Source: Avelusimicrobium sp963660385
Lineage (GTDB): Bacteria > Elusimicrobiota > Elusimicrobia > Elusimicrobiales > Elusimicrobiaceae
Assembly: GCA_963660385.1 (NCBI GenBank)
Contig: CAVKWQ010000023.1
Location: forward strand, 1-23,540
Direction: 5' to 3'
DNA length: 23,540 nucleotides
Shown here: positions 14,901 through 20,955 of the stretch, piece by piece
Layout of the letters: each line of letters opens with the position of its first letter
How positions within the stretch are numbered: position 1 is the first letter of the stretch
Program-made: the position numbers and the translations under genes
Notes under the pieces: generated by a model
Told to the model about the DNA's origin: nothing
The model's database searches: none
The model's input: the letters and a program-made list of their open reading frames with translations, nothing else

Positions 14901-15171
14901 TGCCTCGTCCGCCTTGCGCTTATTGCCGCAGTTGCACGCGGGCCTGTCGTACGATTTCGTAAGCGACAGCACTCAGGGCAATGTGGTACTGCCCAACGGG
15001 AGCAACTACTCCATTTCCGGCGAACGGTTGCACCGCCTGGGTGTGGAAGCGGGTGCCTCTGTATCGGCCTACTTGTCCGATAATTGGGAAGCGCTCCTTG
15101 GCTACGAAGGCAACTTCCGCCAAGATTACAATTCCCACACGGGTACGCTTAAAGTGCGCTATTTGTTCTAA
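11923..15171 (+). CDS. Autotransporter adhesin-like protein with Pmp-type repeats
   Basis: 1082 residues. A signal peptide at 1-28 ends in AVPAFAA. The passenger (about 30-580) is a beta-helix of short repeats alternating GGAI/GGVI with F-x-x-N (TFTGN, SFTGN, TFADN), the repeat style of chlamydial polymorphic membrane proteins. Residues 51-280 and 321-550 are a large internal duplication. A non-repetitive stalk (about 580-810) precedes a C-terminal autotransporter barrel (about 820-1082) that ends in Phe (KVRYLF) as outer-membrane proteins do. The type V secretion mechanism is family knowledge; adhesion is inference. The start is supported by AGGAG 5 nt upstream. Regulation may involve the repeat tract and structured leader described separately. 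A terminator follows. Confidence 0.9.
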   Translation: MNPILHKTLALTLSASLLNAYAVPAFAAETISADKTITGETFKGETGNQMGGVFVLNEPTAAATGTRGDMVVNIKDSHFTNNSTSAEGYGGVIFQYTGTLNIDNATFTGNTADWDGGAISTAFPDKSRQPDGAGKLVVKNSTFDSNSATVYSAGAIGLYSEGEISNSTFTNNNAGGHDPADATDGGGALYLGGWGQATLKGNLFEGNTSNRGGAIGTTAGGISQYAYLRSTGDTFKNNTATKFGGAIFNQFATANNYVNDATFTGNKAGKYGGAIYNSGVLTVNNSNFTTNTADAGGAIFNGGNMDITNSRFSNNTASSFGGVLVVSDAKAAKDERGTAVTNITNSVFENNYADEGGVIFQNNATIKIDNSKFLNNKAGWMGVIEQATPYPGPKDSAGKLIISNSEFTGNASEQWSAGAIGVFSEAEISNTTFNNNSILSDAHAEARDGGGAIYVGGWGQLAVKDSSFTGNKGNRGGAIASTNEGQGTPEDPVAYIKLDNVTFADNTALDEGGAIANYLIGGNGNPNTIKNSTFTGNKAGTKGGAIFNANKAVLNLEGDNTFADNTANGVANDIYNDGTLNINSGTTTLAGGITGNGALNVKGSSVLNLGQSTAEADSIAFDNGSTLAVEFGNDAMGNLKANTITIGENASDSAKLLVTLSRDFLTDTTGISHELTNGSDVKNGSFAMADASNALYNVTFDNNIVTAVRKTQEETNQEIANAGGNANNTNVINAFTNSSDMGSDAANQTADVINRLAQTDVSAAVAATNAVAPEAASAKQVVHGSIAREVFNSLQTRMDTADNAAPQAFALDDEQKVQKQGSCSVWMQGLLNKSHKEATDTTAFTGSSTGLAFGADTRVNDDILLGAGYAYTHTNVSSDGRHDRILGDNFFVYGQYRPSRFYVQASLGYGDSKYEEAKYLPGLKVDADYHVKSYSAQATAGYELTDMLTPTLGLRYINLQQEGYKDSSDQAVAAEQNSYLSGVLGVTLKNEVYASSALRLLPQLHAGLSYDFVSDSTQGNVVLPNGSNYSISGERLHRLGVEAGASVSAYLSDNWEALLGYEGNFRQDYNSHTGTLKVRYLF

Positions 15172-15189
15172 CGCAAGTTAAGTTTTTTC

Positions 15190-15224
15190 AAACCGGTCTC
15201 CTTTTTACGGGGGCCGGTTTTTTT
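15190..15224 (+). terminator. Intrinsic terminator after the autotransporter
   Basis: ACCGGTCTCC pairs with GGGGGCCGGT (two G-T wobbles) around a T-rich loop and is followed by seven T. Confidence 0.8.
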
Positions 15225-15258
15225 ATCAAAAATACTTTGAAGCAAACGTCAAAAAAAG

Positions 15259-15264
15259 TAAAAT
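15259..15264 (+). promoter_or_regulatory. Probable -10 box of second OmpA gene
   Basis: TAAAAT begins 47 nt before ATG 15306, the same distance as TAAAAT to ATG in the 10191 gene. The predicted leader is about 35 nt and contains AAGGAG. Confidence 0.45.
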
Positions 15265-15305
15265 ATATATACTTTAAAAAAGTTGTACAAGGAGATACAT
15301 CTAGT

Positions 15306-15941
15306 ATGAAGAAAGTTGTTTTGCTTTGCACGGTTTGCGCCCTTTTGAGCGCGGCCTGCACCACTCCCGGCAAAAGAACCGCTTGGGGCGCCGCTGGCGG
15401 CGCTGCCGTAGGTGCGGCTGCCGGCGCTATCATCGCCAACAACTCCGGCCACAAGAGCGAACACGGCGCTATTTACGGCGCGCTCGCGGGCTTGGCCGTA
15501 GGCGGTGCGTTGGGCAACTACTACGACAAACAAGCCAAGGAACTGGCCAAAATTGCCGAAGTAGTTAAAACCGACAACGGTATTCAAGTTTACTTGAAGA
15601 ACGATATTTTGTTCGCTACCGGCAGTTCCGAACTGAGCGCTGATTCTATGCAGACGCTGACGGACCTGAACAGAGTGTTCAAAAAATACCCCAAAAACCG
15701 CATTGTGGTACAGGGATACACCGATTCTACCGGTTCTGACGCGATTAACAACAAACTTTCCACCCAACGCGCCAAAGCCGTGTATGATTTCCTCTTGGGC
15801 AGCGGTTTAAAGACCAAGAGCATTACCTATGTGGGCTATGGTTCTTCTAACCCGATTGCCAGCAACGCTACCGCTGCCGGCCGCGCGCAGAACCGCCGCG
15901 TAGTCTTACAAATCACCGCCAACGAAAAAGATATCCAATAA
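15306..15941 (+). CDS. OmpA-family lipoprotein with glycine-zipper domain
   Basis: 211 residues from ATG 15306. A longer frame to 15237 would bury the signal peptide and lose the AAGGAG site 11 nt upstream. A lipoprotein signal (LLSAAC, Cys18) is followed by a Gly/Ala-rich zipper (about 27-75: GAAGGAAVGAAAG and YGALAGLAVGGALGNYYD) that may insert in or pack against a membrane. The C-terminal OmpA domain (about 95-205) has YTDSTGSD, NNKLSTQRAKAV and GRAQNRRVV. It is likely an outer-membrane lipoprotein that binds peptidoglycan, of the YiaD/OmpA type. It is a paralogue of the 10191 product, sharing the OmpA domain but not the N-terminus. It stands alone between two terminators. Confidence 0.88.
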   Translation: MKKVVLLCTVCALLSAACTTPGKRTAWGAAGGAAVGAAAGAIIANNSGHKSEHGAIYGALAGLAVGGALGNYYDKQAKELAKIAEVVKTDNGIQVYLKNDILFATGSSELSADSMQTLTDLNRVFKKYPKNRIVVQGYTDSTGSDAINNKLSTQRAKAVYDFLLGSGLKTKSITYVGYGSSNPIASNATAAGRAQNRRVVLQITANEKDIQ

Positions 15942-15960
15942 CTTTTTTGAAGCAGGCTAG

Positions 15961-15999
15961 AAAAACCACCCCCGGGGGCATAAACCGGGGGTGGTTTTT
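15961..15999. terminator. Bidirectional terminator between convergent genes
   Basis: A 15-bp perfect stem (15961-15975 with 15985-15999) begins with AAAAA and ends with TTTTT. It can therefore stop the OmpA gene (+) and the pilin gene (-). Only 43 nt of unremarkable sequence separate it from the pilin stop codon. Confidence 0.85.
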
Positions 16000-16046
16000 A
16001 TTATGGGAACAAATTTTTCCCCCGGCAAAGCCAAAGGATAGTTATG

Positions 16047-16637
16047 TTAATATCCGTTTATTTCGCGGCAAATTACTTGTCCGGGGTCTGTCTTATTATG
16101 ATTAAAGCAGCGCAAAATATCCCACTTGGCTGGGCCGCGGCTCTGAGAAAGAGTGTACAATTCCGTACTATATCCTTCGTTCTTCCTAGCCGCGCTAATA
16201 TAACATACCCCTTCCCCAGATGTGGGGGAAGTGCCGCAATAGGCAGAGTAGGTAAAGTATTTAGAAGAACAGGAACTTGCCTGACATTTCAAATGTTGAA
16301 GACTTACCCCCATATCCACGGAAGTGTCGCTGGAATTTCCCAATAAATTTATGTTGGTTCCAGGAAATCCATTGGACATAAGGTACAGTTCTATATTGCT
16401 TTTAAGGGAAGCCATAATGCTTTGCGCCTCTCCCATACGGCTTTTTTCAACAACTTTATTATACTGCGGCAAGGCCACCGCGGATAATATTCCAATAATC
16501 AGCCCCACTACCAATAGTTCAATAAGCGTAAAACCAGCACTTACCGTGCGGACCTCCGCTATTTTATTTGTTCGGTTAGCACACTTTTCTCCTTTCAACA
16601 ATAGGCCGTCTAATCGGCCCACAGACGCATTTTTCAC
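16047..16637 (-). CDS. Type IV pilin-like prepilin
   Basis: 196 residues from GTG 16637, chosen because AAGGAGGG ends 4 nt before it; the upstream ATG at 16703 has no ribosome site and would translate the hairpin region. A polar leader of 35 residues ends in Gly. It is followed by the class III prepilin motif FTLIELLVV with Glu5 and one hydrophobic helix of about 25 residues, then QYNKVVEKSRMGEA typical of bacterial pilins and pseudopilins. Cleavage and N-methylation by a PilD-type peptidase are expected. The mature globular part has several Cys (CQASSC, AYCG, VCYIS, RCFN, VICREINGY) for disulfides. The leader is long for a type IVa pilin. No assembly genes are in the window, so major pilin, minor pilin or pseudopilin cannot be decided. 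Confidence 0.85.
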   Translation of the reverse strand: MKNASVGRLDGLLLKGEKCANRTNKIAEVRTVSAGFTLIELLVVGLIIGILSAVALPQYNKVVEKSRMGEAQSIMASLKSNIELYLMSNGFPGTNINLLGNSSDTSVDMGVSLQHLKCQASSCSSKYFTYSAYCGTSPTSGEGVCYISAARKNEGYSTELYTLSQSRGPAKWDILRCFNHNKTDPGQVICREINGY

Positions 16638-16647
16638 TTTACCCTCC

Positions 16648-16712
16648 TTTTTTGGTAAATTTTGAATATACTCAAAATTTACCAAAAAAAAAAAACGATA
16701 CAACCCCCTTTA
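16648..16712 (-). promoter_or_regulatory. Pilin leader element: 18-bp hairpin plus 12-T tract
   Basis: On the minus strand a run of 12 T (16695-16684) leads into GGTAAATTTTGA, a 6-nt loop and TCAAAATTTACC. The stem extends through T6/A6 to 18 perfect pairs (16648-16665 with 16672-16689). Its foot touches the GGAGGG ribosome site of the pilin gene. The upstream part (16680-16712) recurs at window position 1. Possible promoters are TTGTAT-16 nt-TAAATT spanning the T tract, or TGG-TATATT at about 16721-16713. Confidence 0.6.
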
Positions 16713-16789
16713 AAATATACCAGCCAAACAGCCCTTTTTCCCCGTCAATAAGGACTCCTCAAAAAACAGTAGAAAAAACACCCCCAATT

Positions 16790-16798
16790 TGCTATCTT
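16790..16798 (+). promoter_or_regulatory. Extended -10 promoter, leaderless start for 16806
   Basis: TGC-TATCTT (hexamer 16793-16798) lies 7 nt before ATG 16806. No Shine-Dalgarno sequence is present. The upstream CCCCCAATT matches the sequence before the box at 6283. Confidence 0.5.
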
Positions 16799-16805
16799 TT
16801 ATTAT

Positions 16806-17651
16806 ATGGCTATTCTCGGTTACGACGGTATCAAGGCACTTATTAAACTCTTGGAAACGGAAGGCGACACTTACGGCCCCGTTTTGAAGAACGCTTTGGC
16901 CGCCGCTATCAAACAAACCCCCGACCAGGTGGAGCGCGTAATGCAAGAGGAATTCCAATCCTCGGCTCCGCGCACCGTCGTACGCACGCTGGAAGAAATC
17001 TGCTGGGAAGACCTTTCCAAAGCCTTGGCGCGCTACTGTGCCAAAATCAACCCGGACTTGGAGGAAGGCCTTACGTTACTGGCCAAATTCACCAGCCCCA
17101 CCACCGCGCGCGGGGATATTGCCGCACCGTTAGACCGTATGGCGCAGGACTTGCGCCCGGCCTTACTAAACGCCGCCAATTACGGCGAAATTGCCGCCAT
17201 TTTGGGCCATTATATTTTTAATGTCCGCCAATTTTCCGCCTTATCTACCAGCGCAGACATAAAGGATATGTCCTTTTCGCGCTTTTTAGCCAAAAAACGC
17301 GGCTCCGGGCTGTGTATGGCTTGCTTATATACCGTCTTGGGCCAACGCTTTGGATTAGACGTAAACCTCATTGATTTAGCCGGGCGGATTTTGGTAAATT
17401 TACAAAATCCCGCCACGGGCGAGGCCTTATTCATTGACCCCTTGGATAACGGCAAAGTATTAAGCGAGCGCGACTGCCGCCAATACATTGAGGTCCGCCA
17501 ACTGGCTTGGAATAACGCCTTTTTAACCCCGCTTTCCTCCCGCTTGATTATCCGGCGTTTCATCGCCAATATGATTTATGCCTTAAACAAAATCCGCGAC
17601 GAAAGACGTTTAAAATACCTGCGCGGCTATTTGGATATTATCAAGGGCTAA
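16806..17651 (+). CDS. SirB1-like transglutaminase-fold protein
   Basis: 281 residues, no signal peptide. The central part resembles the Transglut_core2 / SirB1 (YchA) family: EEGLTLLAKFTSP (about 86-98), a helical linker, RGSGLCMACLYTVLGQRFGL (165-184), then INLxG-like DLAGRILVNL (190-199) and LFIDPLDNGKVLSERDC (208-224). Family members carry a transglutaminase-like fold, and their activity is not settled. Cys170 and Cys173 are in the place where a catalytic Cys might lie, but the His/Asp partners are not evident. The N-terminal 80 residues are helical and not recognised. It is followed after 16 nt by the NfeD gene, so it may head that operon. The leaderless start is supported by the -10 box 7 nt upstream. 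Confidence 0.65.
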   Translation: MAILGYDGIKALIKLLETEGDTYGPVLKNALAAAIKQTPDQVERVMQEEFQSSAPRTVVRTLEEICWEDLSKALARYCAKINPDLEEGLTLLAKFTSPTTARGDIAAPLDRMAQDLRPALLNAANYGEIAAILGHYIFNVRQFSALSTSADIKDMSFSRFLAKKRGSGLCMACLYTVLGQRFGLDVNLIDLAGRILVNLQNPATGEALFIDPLDNGKVLSERDCRQYIEVRQLAWNNAFLTPLSSRLIIRRFIANMIYALNKIRDERRLKYLRGYLDIIKG

Positions 17652-17667
17652 CCCCAAGGAGAAAAAA

Positions 17668-18093
17668 ATGAACTATTATGTATGGTTAATTATCGCCGTG
17701 GGTTGTTTCGTGGGCGAGATATTTTCTATGGAGTTTTCGCTCGCGTGTTTGGGCACCGGTCTGTTGGGCGCGGCCGCGGCGGCCTATTTTGGGCTTGGTT
17801 TATGGGCCCAAGTGGGCGTATTTGCCGCCATTTCCGCTATTGCTTGGATAGGCGTGCGCCCGTTTGCCTTAAAACACCTCTACGGCAAGGCAAAGGCCGT
17901 TAAAACGCCCGCAGAGGACGTGCTTGGCAAGCCCGCCGTGGTGGAAATTGCCATTGACCCGGTAACCGGGGCGGGGCGCGTAAAGGTAGAGGGCGAAAGT
18001 TGGAAGGCCACCGCAAAAGAACCCTTAAATGTGGGCGTTAAATGCGTGGTGGAAAAGTTGGACGGCGTAACCTTAACGGTACGCAAACAATAA
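17668..18093 (+). CDS. NfeD-family membrane protein
   Basis: 141 residues, the short (NfeD1b-like) form without the protease domain. Two to three hydrophobic segments (about 3-24, 27-43, 47-65; MEFSLACLGTGLLGAAAAAY) are followed by a soluble OB-fold of about 60 residues (about 84-139: GKPAVVEI, GRVKVEGESWKA, GVKCVVEKLDGVTLTV). NfeD proteins pair with slipin/SPFH proteins in membrane microdomains, and the next gene is such a protein. The Shine-Dalgarno AAGGAG lies 7 nt from ATG. Confidence 0.9.
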   Translation: MNYYVWLIIAVGCFVGEIFSMEFSLACLGTGLLGAAAAAYFGLGLWAQVGVFAAISAIAWIGVRPFALKHLYGKAKAVKTPAEDVLGKPAVVEIAIDPVTGAGRVKVEGESWKATAKEPLNVGVKCVVEKLDGVTLTVRKQ

Positions 18094-18138
18094 TTTGGCA
18101 GGAACGCCTACGGGCGTAACATAAAAAAGGAGCAGTCT

Positions 18139-19155
18139 ATGACAGAAACAGCAGGGAACTTCGGGCTGATTTTTTTAGCCGCTTTTATCTTCTTTGTCAT
18201 CGTCATCATCGCCAAGGGCATTGTGATTGTGCGCCAGGCGCAGGTGATTATTATTGAGCGTTTCGGCAAATATTTGGAAACGCTGAACCCGGGCATTAAC
18301 TGGATTATCCCGCTTATGGATAAACCGCACTTAATGGAGTGGCGCAACAGCCGGGAATATTTGGACTCCACGGGCCGCACGCGCTCCGTGCCGTTTATGG
18401 AAATGCGCGACACGATTGATATGCGCGAAACGGTGTATGATTTTCCGCGCCAGAGTGTAATCACCAAGGATAACGTAGGCATTGAAATTAACGCCTTGCT
18501 CTATTTCCAAATCACGGACCCGATTAAAGCCGCCTACAAGGTGGAATCGCTGCCCACCGCCATTGAAAAATTAACGCAAACCACGTTAAGAAACATCATC
18601 GGCGAAATGGACCTGGACCAAACGCTTACCTCGCGCGAAATCATCAACAGCAAATTGCAGGTAATTTTGGACGACGCTTCCAACAAGTGGGGTGTAAAGG
18701 TCAACCGCGTGGAATTGCAGGACATTATTCCCCCCGCCGCCATCCGCGAAGCGATGGAAAAACAAATGAAGGCCGAACGCGACCGCCGCGCAATGGTAAC
18801 GGAAGCCGAAGGTACGAAAACGGCTCAAATTTTAAAGGCCGAAGCCGTGCGCGAAAGCGAAATTAAAAAAGCCGAAGGGTTAAAGCAATCCGCCATTTTG
18901 CAGGCGGAAGGTGTGGCGGAAGCCAAAATCAAGGTGGCGCAGGCGGAAGCCGAATCCGTCAAGATTGTAGCCGCCACGGTGGCCCAATCCTCCAACCCGG
19001 CCAGTTATATGATTTCGCTCAAATACATTGAAGCCTTAACCAAAATGACCGAAGGCAAGGACAACAAAATTGTCTATATGCCCTACGAAGCCTCCAATGT
19101 GTTGGGCGCGGTAGCCGCTATTAAAGATTTAACGGGCGGCGTACCCACCAAATAA
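18139..19155 (+). CDS. SPFH/band-7 (QmcA/slipin-type) membrane protein
   Basis: 338 residues. One N-terminal membrane segment (about 9-30) is followed by the SPFH/band-7 domain (about 31-210: VRQAQVIIIERFGKY, LNPGINWIIPL, QSVITKDNVGIEINALLYF, VELQDIIPP). A long Ala/Glu/Lys coiled coil (about 215-290; repeated EAE and KAEG) and a hydrophobic C-terminal part complete it. The family forms oligomeric cages at the membrane, sometimes regulating proteases. Its link to the upstream nfeD-like gene (45-nt gap) is the classic NfeD-slipin pair. AAAGGAG precedes ATG 18139. A terminator follows. Confidence 0.9.
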   Translation: MTETAGNFGLIFLAAFIFFVIVIIAKGIVIVRQAQVIIIERFGKYLETLNPGINWIIPLMDKPHLMEWRNSREYLDSTGRTRSVPFMEMRDTIDMRETVYDFPRQSVITKDNVGIEINALLYFQITDPIKAAYKVESLPTAIEKLTQTTLRNIIGEMDLDQTLTSREIINSKLQVILDDASNKWGVKVNRVELQDIIPPAAIREAMEKQMKAERDRRAMVTEAEGTKTAQILKAEAVRESEIKKAEGLKQSAILQAEGVAEAKIKVAQAEAESVKIVAATVAQSSNPASYMISLKYIEALTKMTEGKDNKIVYMPYEASNVLGAVAAIKDLTGGVPTK

Positions 19156-19176
19156 GTTTAACAGGCAAGAGATTAT

Positions 19177-19215
19177 ACCACCCCGGGAATTTACCTTTCC
19201 CGGGGTGTTTTTTAT
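19177..19215 (+). terminator. Intrinsic terminator after the NfeD-slipin unit
   Basis: CACCCCGGGAA (19179-19189) pairs perfectly with TTCCCGGGGTG (19197-19207) and is followed by TTTTTT. Confidence 0.9.
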
Positions 19216-19249
19216 TCTAACGGTCTGTAACGACTTTTTCCTTTTAGTT

Positions 19250-19343
19250 GTCATTCCCGAAGTTCGTAGTCGGGAATCTGTTTTTGTTGTTTGTTTTTTG
19301 CTTACAACACGACAGATCCCCGACTAAAACACTCGGGGATGAC
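19250..19343. repeat. Composite inverted pair of palindromes, copy 3
   Basis: A GTCATTCCCGA-type unit (19250-19280) and a CAGATCCCCGA-type unit (19313-19343) face each other across exactly 32 nt, giving 94 bp in all, as at 337-430. Arms pair perfectly (ATTCCCGA/TCGGGAAT and ATCCCCGA/TCGGGGAT). Inner edges CTGT...GTTGT and ACAAC...ACAG also pair. It occupies the gene-free gap 19216-19546. Confidence 0.8.
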
Positions 19344-19401
19344 GGTTTGTGTTACCTTTTCTTTTGCCATAAACTTTACCGGTTTCACCAATCGCCGCCC
19401 T

Positions 19402-19523
19402 GCGCATAGAGTGGCGGCCTGCAAGGCCGTTTCGGGAGAGCGCGGCATAACAGCAACAGTGTGGCCCAAGTAATCATTACCCAGCGCATTGAGTGGCGGC
19501 GCGCAGCGTGCCGCCTGCAAGGC
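19402..19523. repeat. Two direct GC-rich repeats upstream of the cation channel gene
   Basis: GCGCATAGAGTGGCGGC plus CTGCAAGGC (19402-19427) recurs at 19484-19523 with one substitution and a 14-nt insertion (19501-19514) between the two parts. The insertion creates a GGCGGC...GCCGCC hairpin at 19495-19515. The DNA between the copies (19428-19483) shows no gene or other feature I recognise. Confidence 0.6.
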
Positions 19524-19534
19524 GCAGGATTTAC

Positions 19535-19540
19535 TATAAT
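19535..19540 (+). promoter_or_regulatory. -10 box, leaderless start for 19547
   Basis: Consensus TATAAT ends 6 nt before ATG 19547. No Shine-Dalgarno sequence is present. The upstream dinucleotide is TA, so this is not a TG-extended box. Confidence 0.65.
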
Positions 19541-19546
19541 AATTTT

Positions 19547-20926
19547 ATGGGAAAAATTAACTGGCATCAGGTATATGCCGAAGTAAAAGAATTTACCAAA
19601 ATCACACTCAAAAAATATTCGCTGTTTCTCGTGCGCCTAACCCCGCACCAAAACATCGCCCAAACCGTTTTGTCTTACACGCTTATCGGGTGGATTATTC
19701 TTTCACTGCCGTTTATGAATACGGTACACGTTTCATTTTTGGATAACCTCTTCACGGCCGCGGCCGCCGTATCCACCGCCGGACTTAACAGCGTAAACTT
19801 CGCTGACTCGTACACTTTTTTGGGTAAGTTGGTGGTGTTAATCCTTATCCAAGTAGGCGGCGTGGGATATATGACGTTCGCCTCGTTTGTGTATTTATCC
19901 TTTTCCCAAAAGCACCGCCTGCGCAAAAGCCAGCAGGACGCCCTCACCGCCGAGGTAGCCTTGCCCAATACATTAAAACTGTCCGACTTTCTGTGGGCGG
20001 CGCTGGCGTTTACGGTCATTGCCGAAAGTATCGGCGCGGTCTTTTTGTTTAACTATTTCCGCCACCACGACTATACGATTTTGCAGGCGGCCTGGTATAG
20101 CATTTTCCACAGCGTTTCCGCATTTTGTACGGCGGGTTTTTCGCTTTGGAACAACAGTTTGGAAAACTTTGCCGACAGCAAAACCGTCAATTTGGTAATG
20201 TCCTGCCTGATGTTGGCGGGGGCAATGGGCTTTATTGTGGTAACGGACCTGTTTAACTTTATCTGCCGCCGGACGAAAGAGATTTCCTTTACCACCAAAC
20301 TTATATGTCTTTCCACGCTTGTAATGGTTGCGTTCGGCACGTTTACGTTATTTGTAACCACGCCGGGGCTGTCGTTTTGGGAAGCCTTCTTCCAGTCCGT
20401 CGCCGCTATGACGACCGCCGGGTTCAACACGGTCAACATCAGCATAATGTCCTCGTGCTCCTTGCTTATTTTAATTTTGCTTATGAGCATTGGCGGCTCC
20501 CCCTCCGGCACGGCGGGCGGTATCAAAACAACCGCCTTTGTAAGCGTAATGGCGATTATGTACAACCGCCTGCGCCTGCACGAGCGCGTGGAAATGATGG
20601 GCCGCCGGTTGCCCTTGGTGCGGATGTACGCGGCCACCTCCACCTTTTTGCTCTATGCGCTAATGCTGTTTGCCAGCATTTTCCTTTTAACGTGGACGGA
20701 AAAACTGCCGTTTTTGGATTTGGTGTTTGAAGCATCCGCCGCACTTAGCACCTCGGGTTTATCCACGGGGATTACGGCCCACCTTTCGTGGCTGGGCAAG
20801 TTAATTATTATCGGCACGATGCTTATCGGGCGTATCGGCGTAGTTACGTTTGGTATGGCGCTACTCGGCAACGATGACGAGAACGACGACGATAAACCCG
20901 CCGAAAAAGAGGACGTAGCCGTCTAA
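19547..20926 (+). CDS. KtrB/TrkH-family potassium (or sodium) transporter membrane subunit
   Basis: 459 residues from ATG 19547. The frame extends to 19493, but those 18 codons come from the GC-rich repeat DNA and would lie upstream of the TATAAT box. Four M1-P-M2 modules are visible, each with a filter Gly: STAGLN (Gly79), CTAGFS (Gly197), TTAGFN (Gly292) and STSGLS (Gly404). The SIGGSPSGTAGGIKTT signature (315-329) between them is diagnostic of the Ktr/Trk superfamily. The C-terminus is a short acidic tail (443-457). The family needs a cytoplasmic RCK subunit (KtrA/TrkA), which is not adjacent here. rimO follows 29 nt later with its own promoter. Confidence 0.92.
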   Translation: MGKINWHQVYAEVKEFTKITLKKYSLFLVRLTPHQNIAQTVLSYTLIGWIILSLPFMNTVHVSFLDNLFTAAAAVSTAGLNSVNFADSYTFLGKLVVLILIQVGGVGYMTFASFVYLSFSQKHRLRKSQQDALTAEVALPNTLKLSDFLWAALAFTVIAESIGAVFLFNYFRHHDYTILQAAWYSIFHSVSAFCTAGFSLWNNSLENFADSKTVNLVMSCLMLAGAMGFIVVTDLFNFICRRTKEISFTTKLICLSTLVMVAFGTFTLFVTTPGLSFWEAFFQSVAAMTTAGFNTVNISIMSSCSLLILILLMSIGGSPSGTAGGIKTTAFVSVMAIMYNRLRLHERVEMMGRRLPLVRMYAATSTFLLYALMLFASIFLLTWTEKLPFLDLVFEASAALSTSGLSTGITAHLSWLGKLIIIGTMLIGRIGVVTFGMALLGNDDENDDDKPAEKEDVAV

Positions 20927-20943
20927 TCGAAAGGCCAATTTAG

Positions 20944-20949
20944 TAAAAT
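20944..20949 (+). promoter_or_regulatory. -10 box, leaderless start for rimO
   Basis: TAAAAT ends 6 nt before ATG 20956. No Shine-Dalgarno sequence lies in the 29-nt gap. The string TAAAATATAAGT is identical to that at 10144-10155. Confidence 0.6.
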
Positions 20950-20955
20950 ATAAGT

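Noticed and set aside
16638..16703. Upstream ATG for the pilin gene
   Set aside because: It lacks a ribosome site, would translate the 12-T tract and hairpin, and AAGGAGGG correctly precedes GTG 16637.
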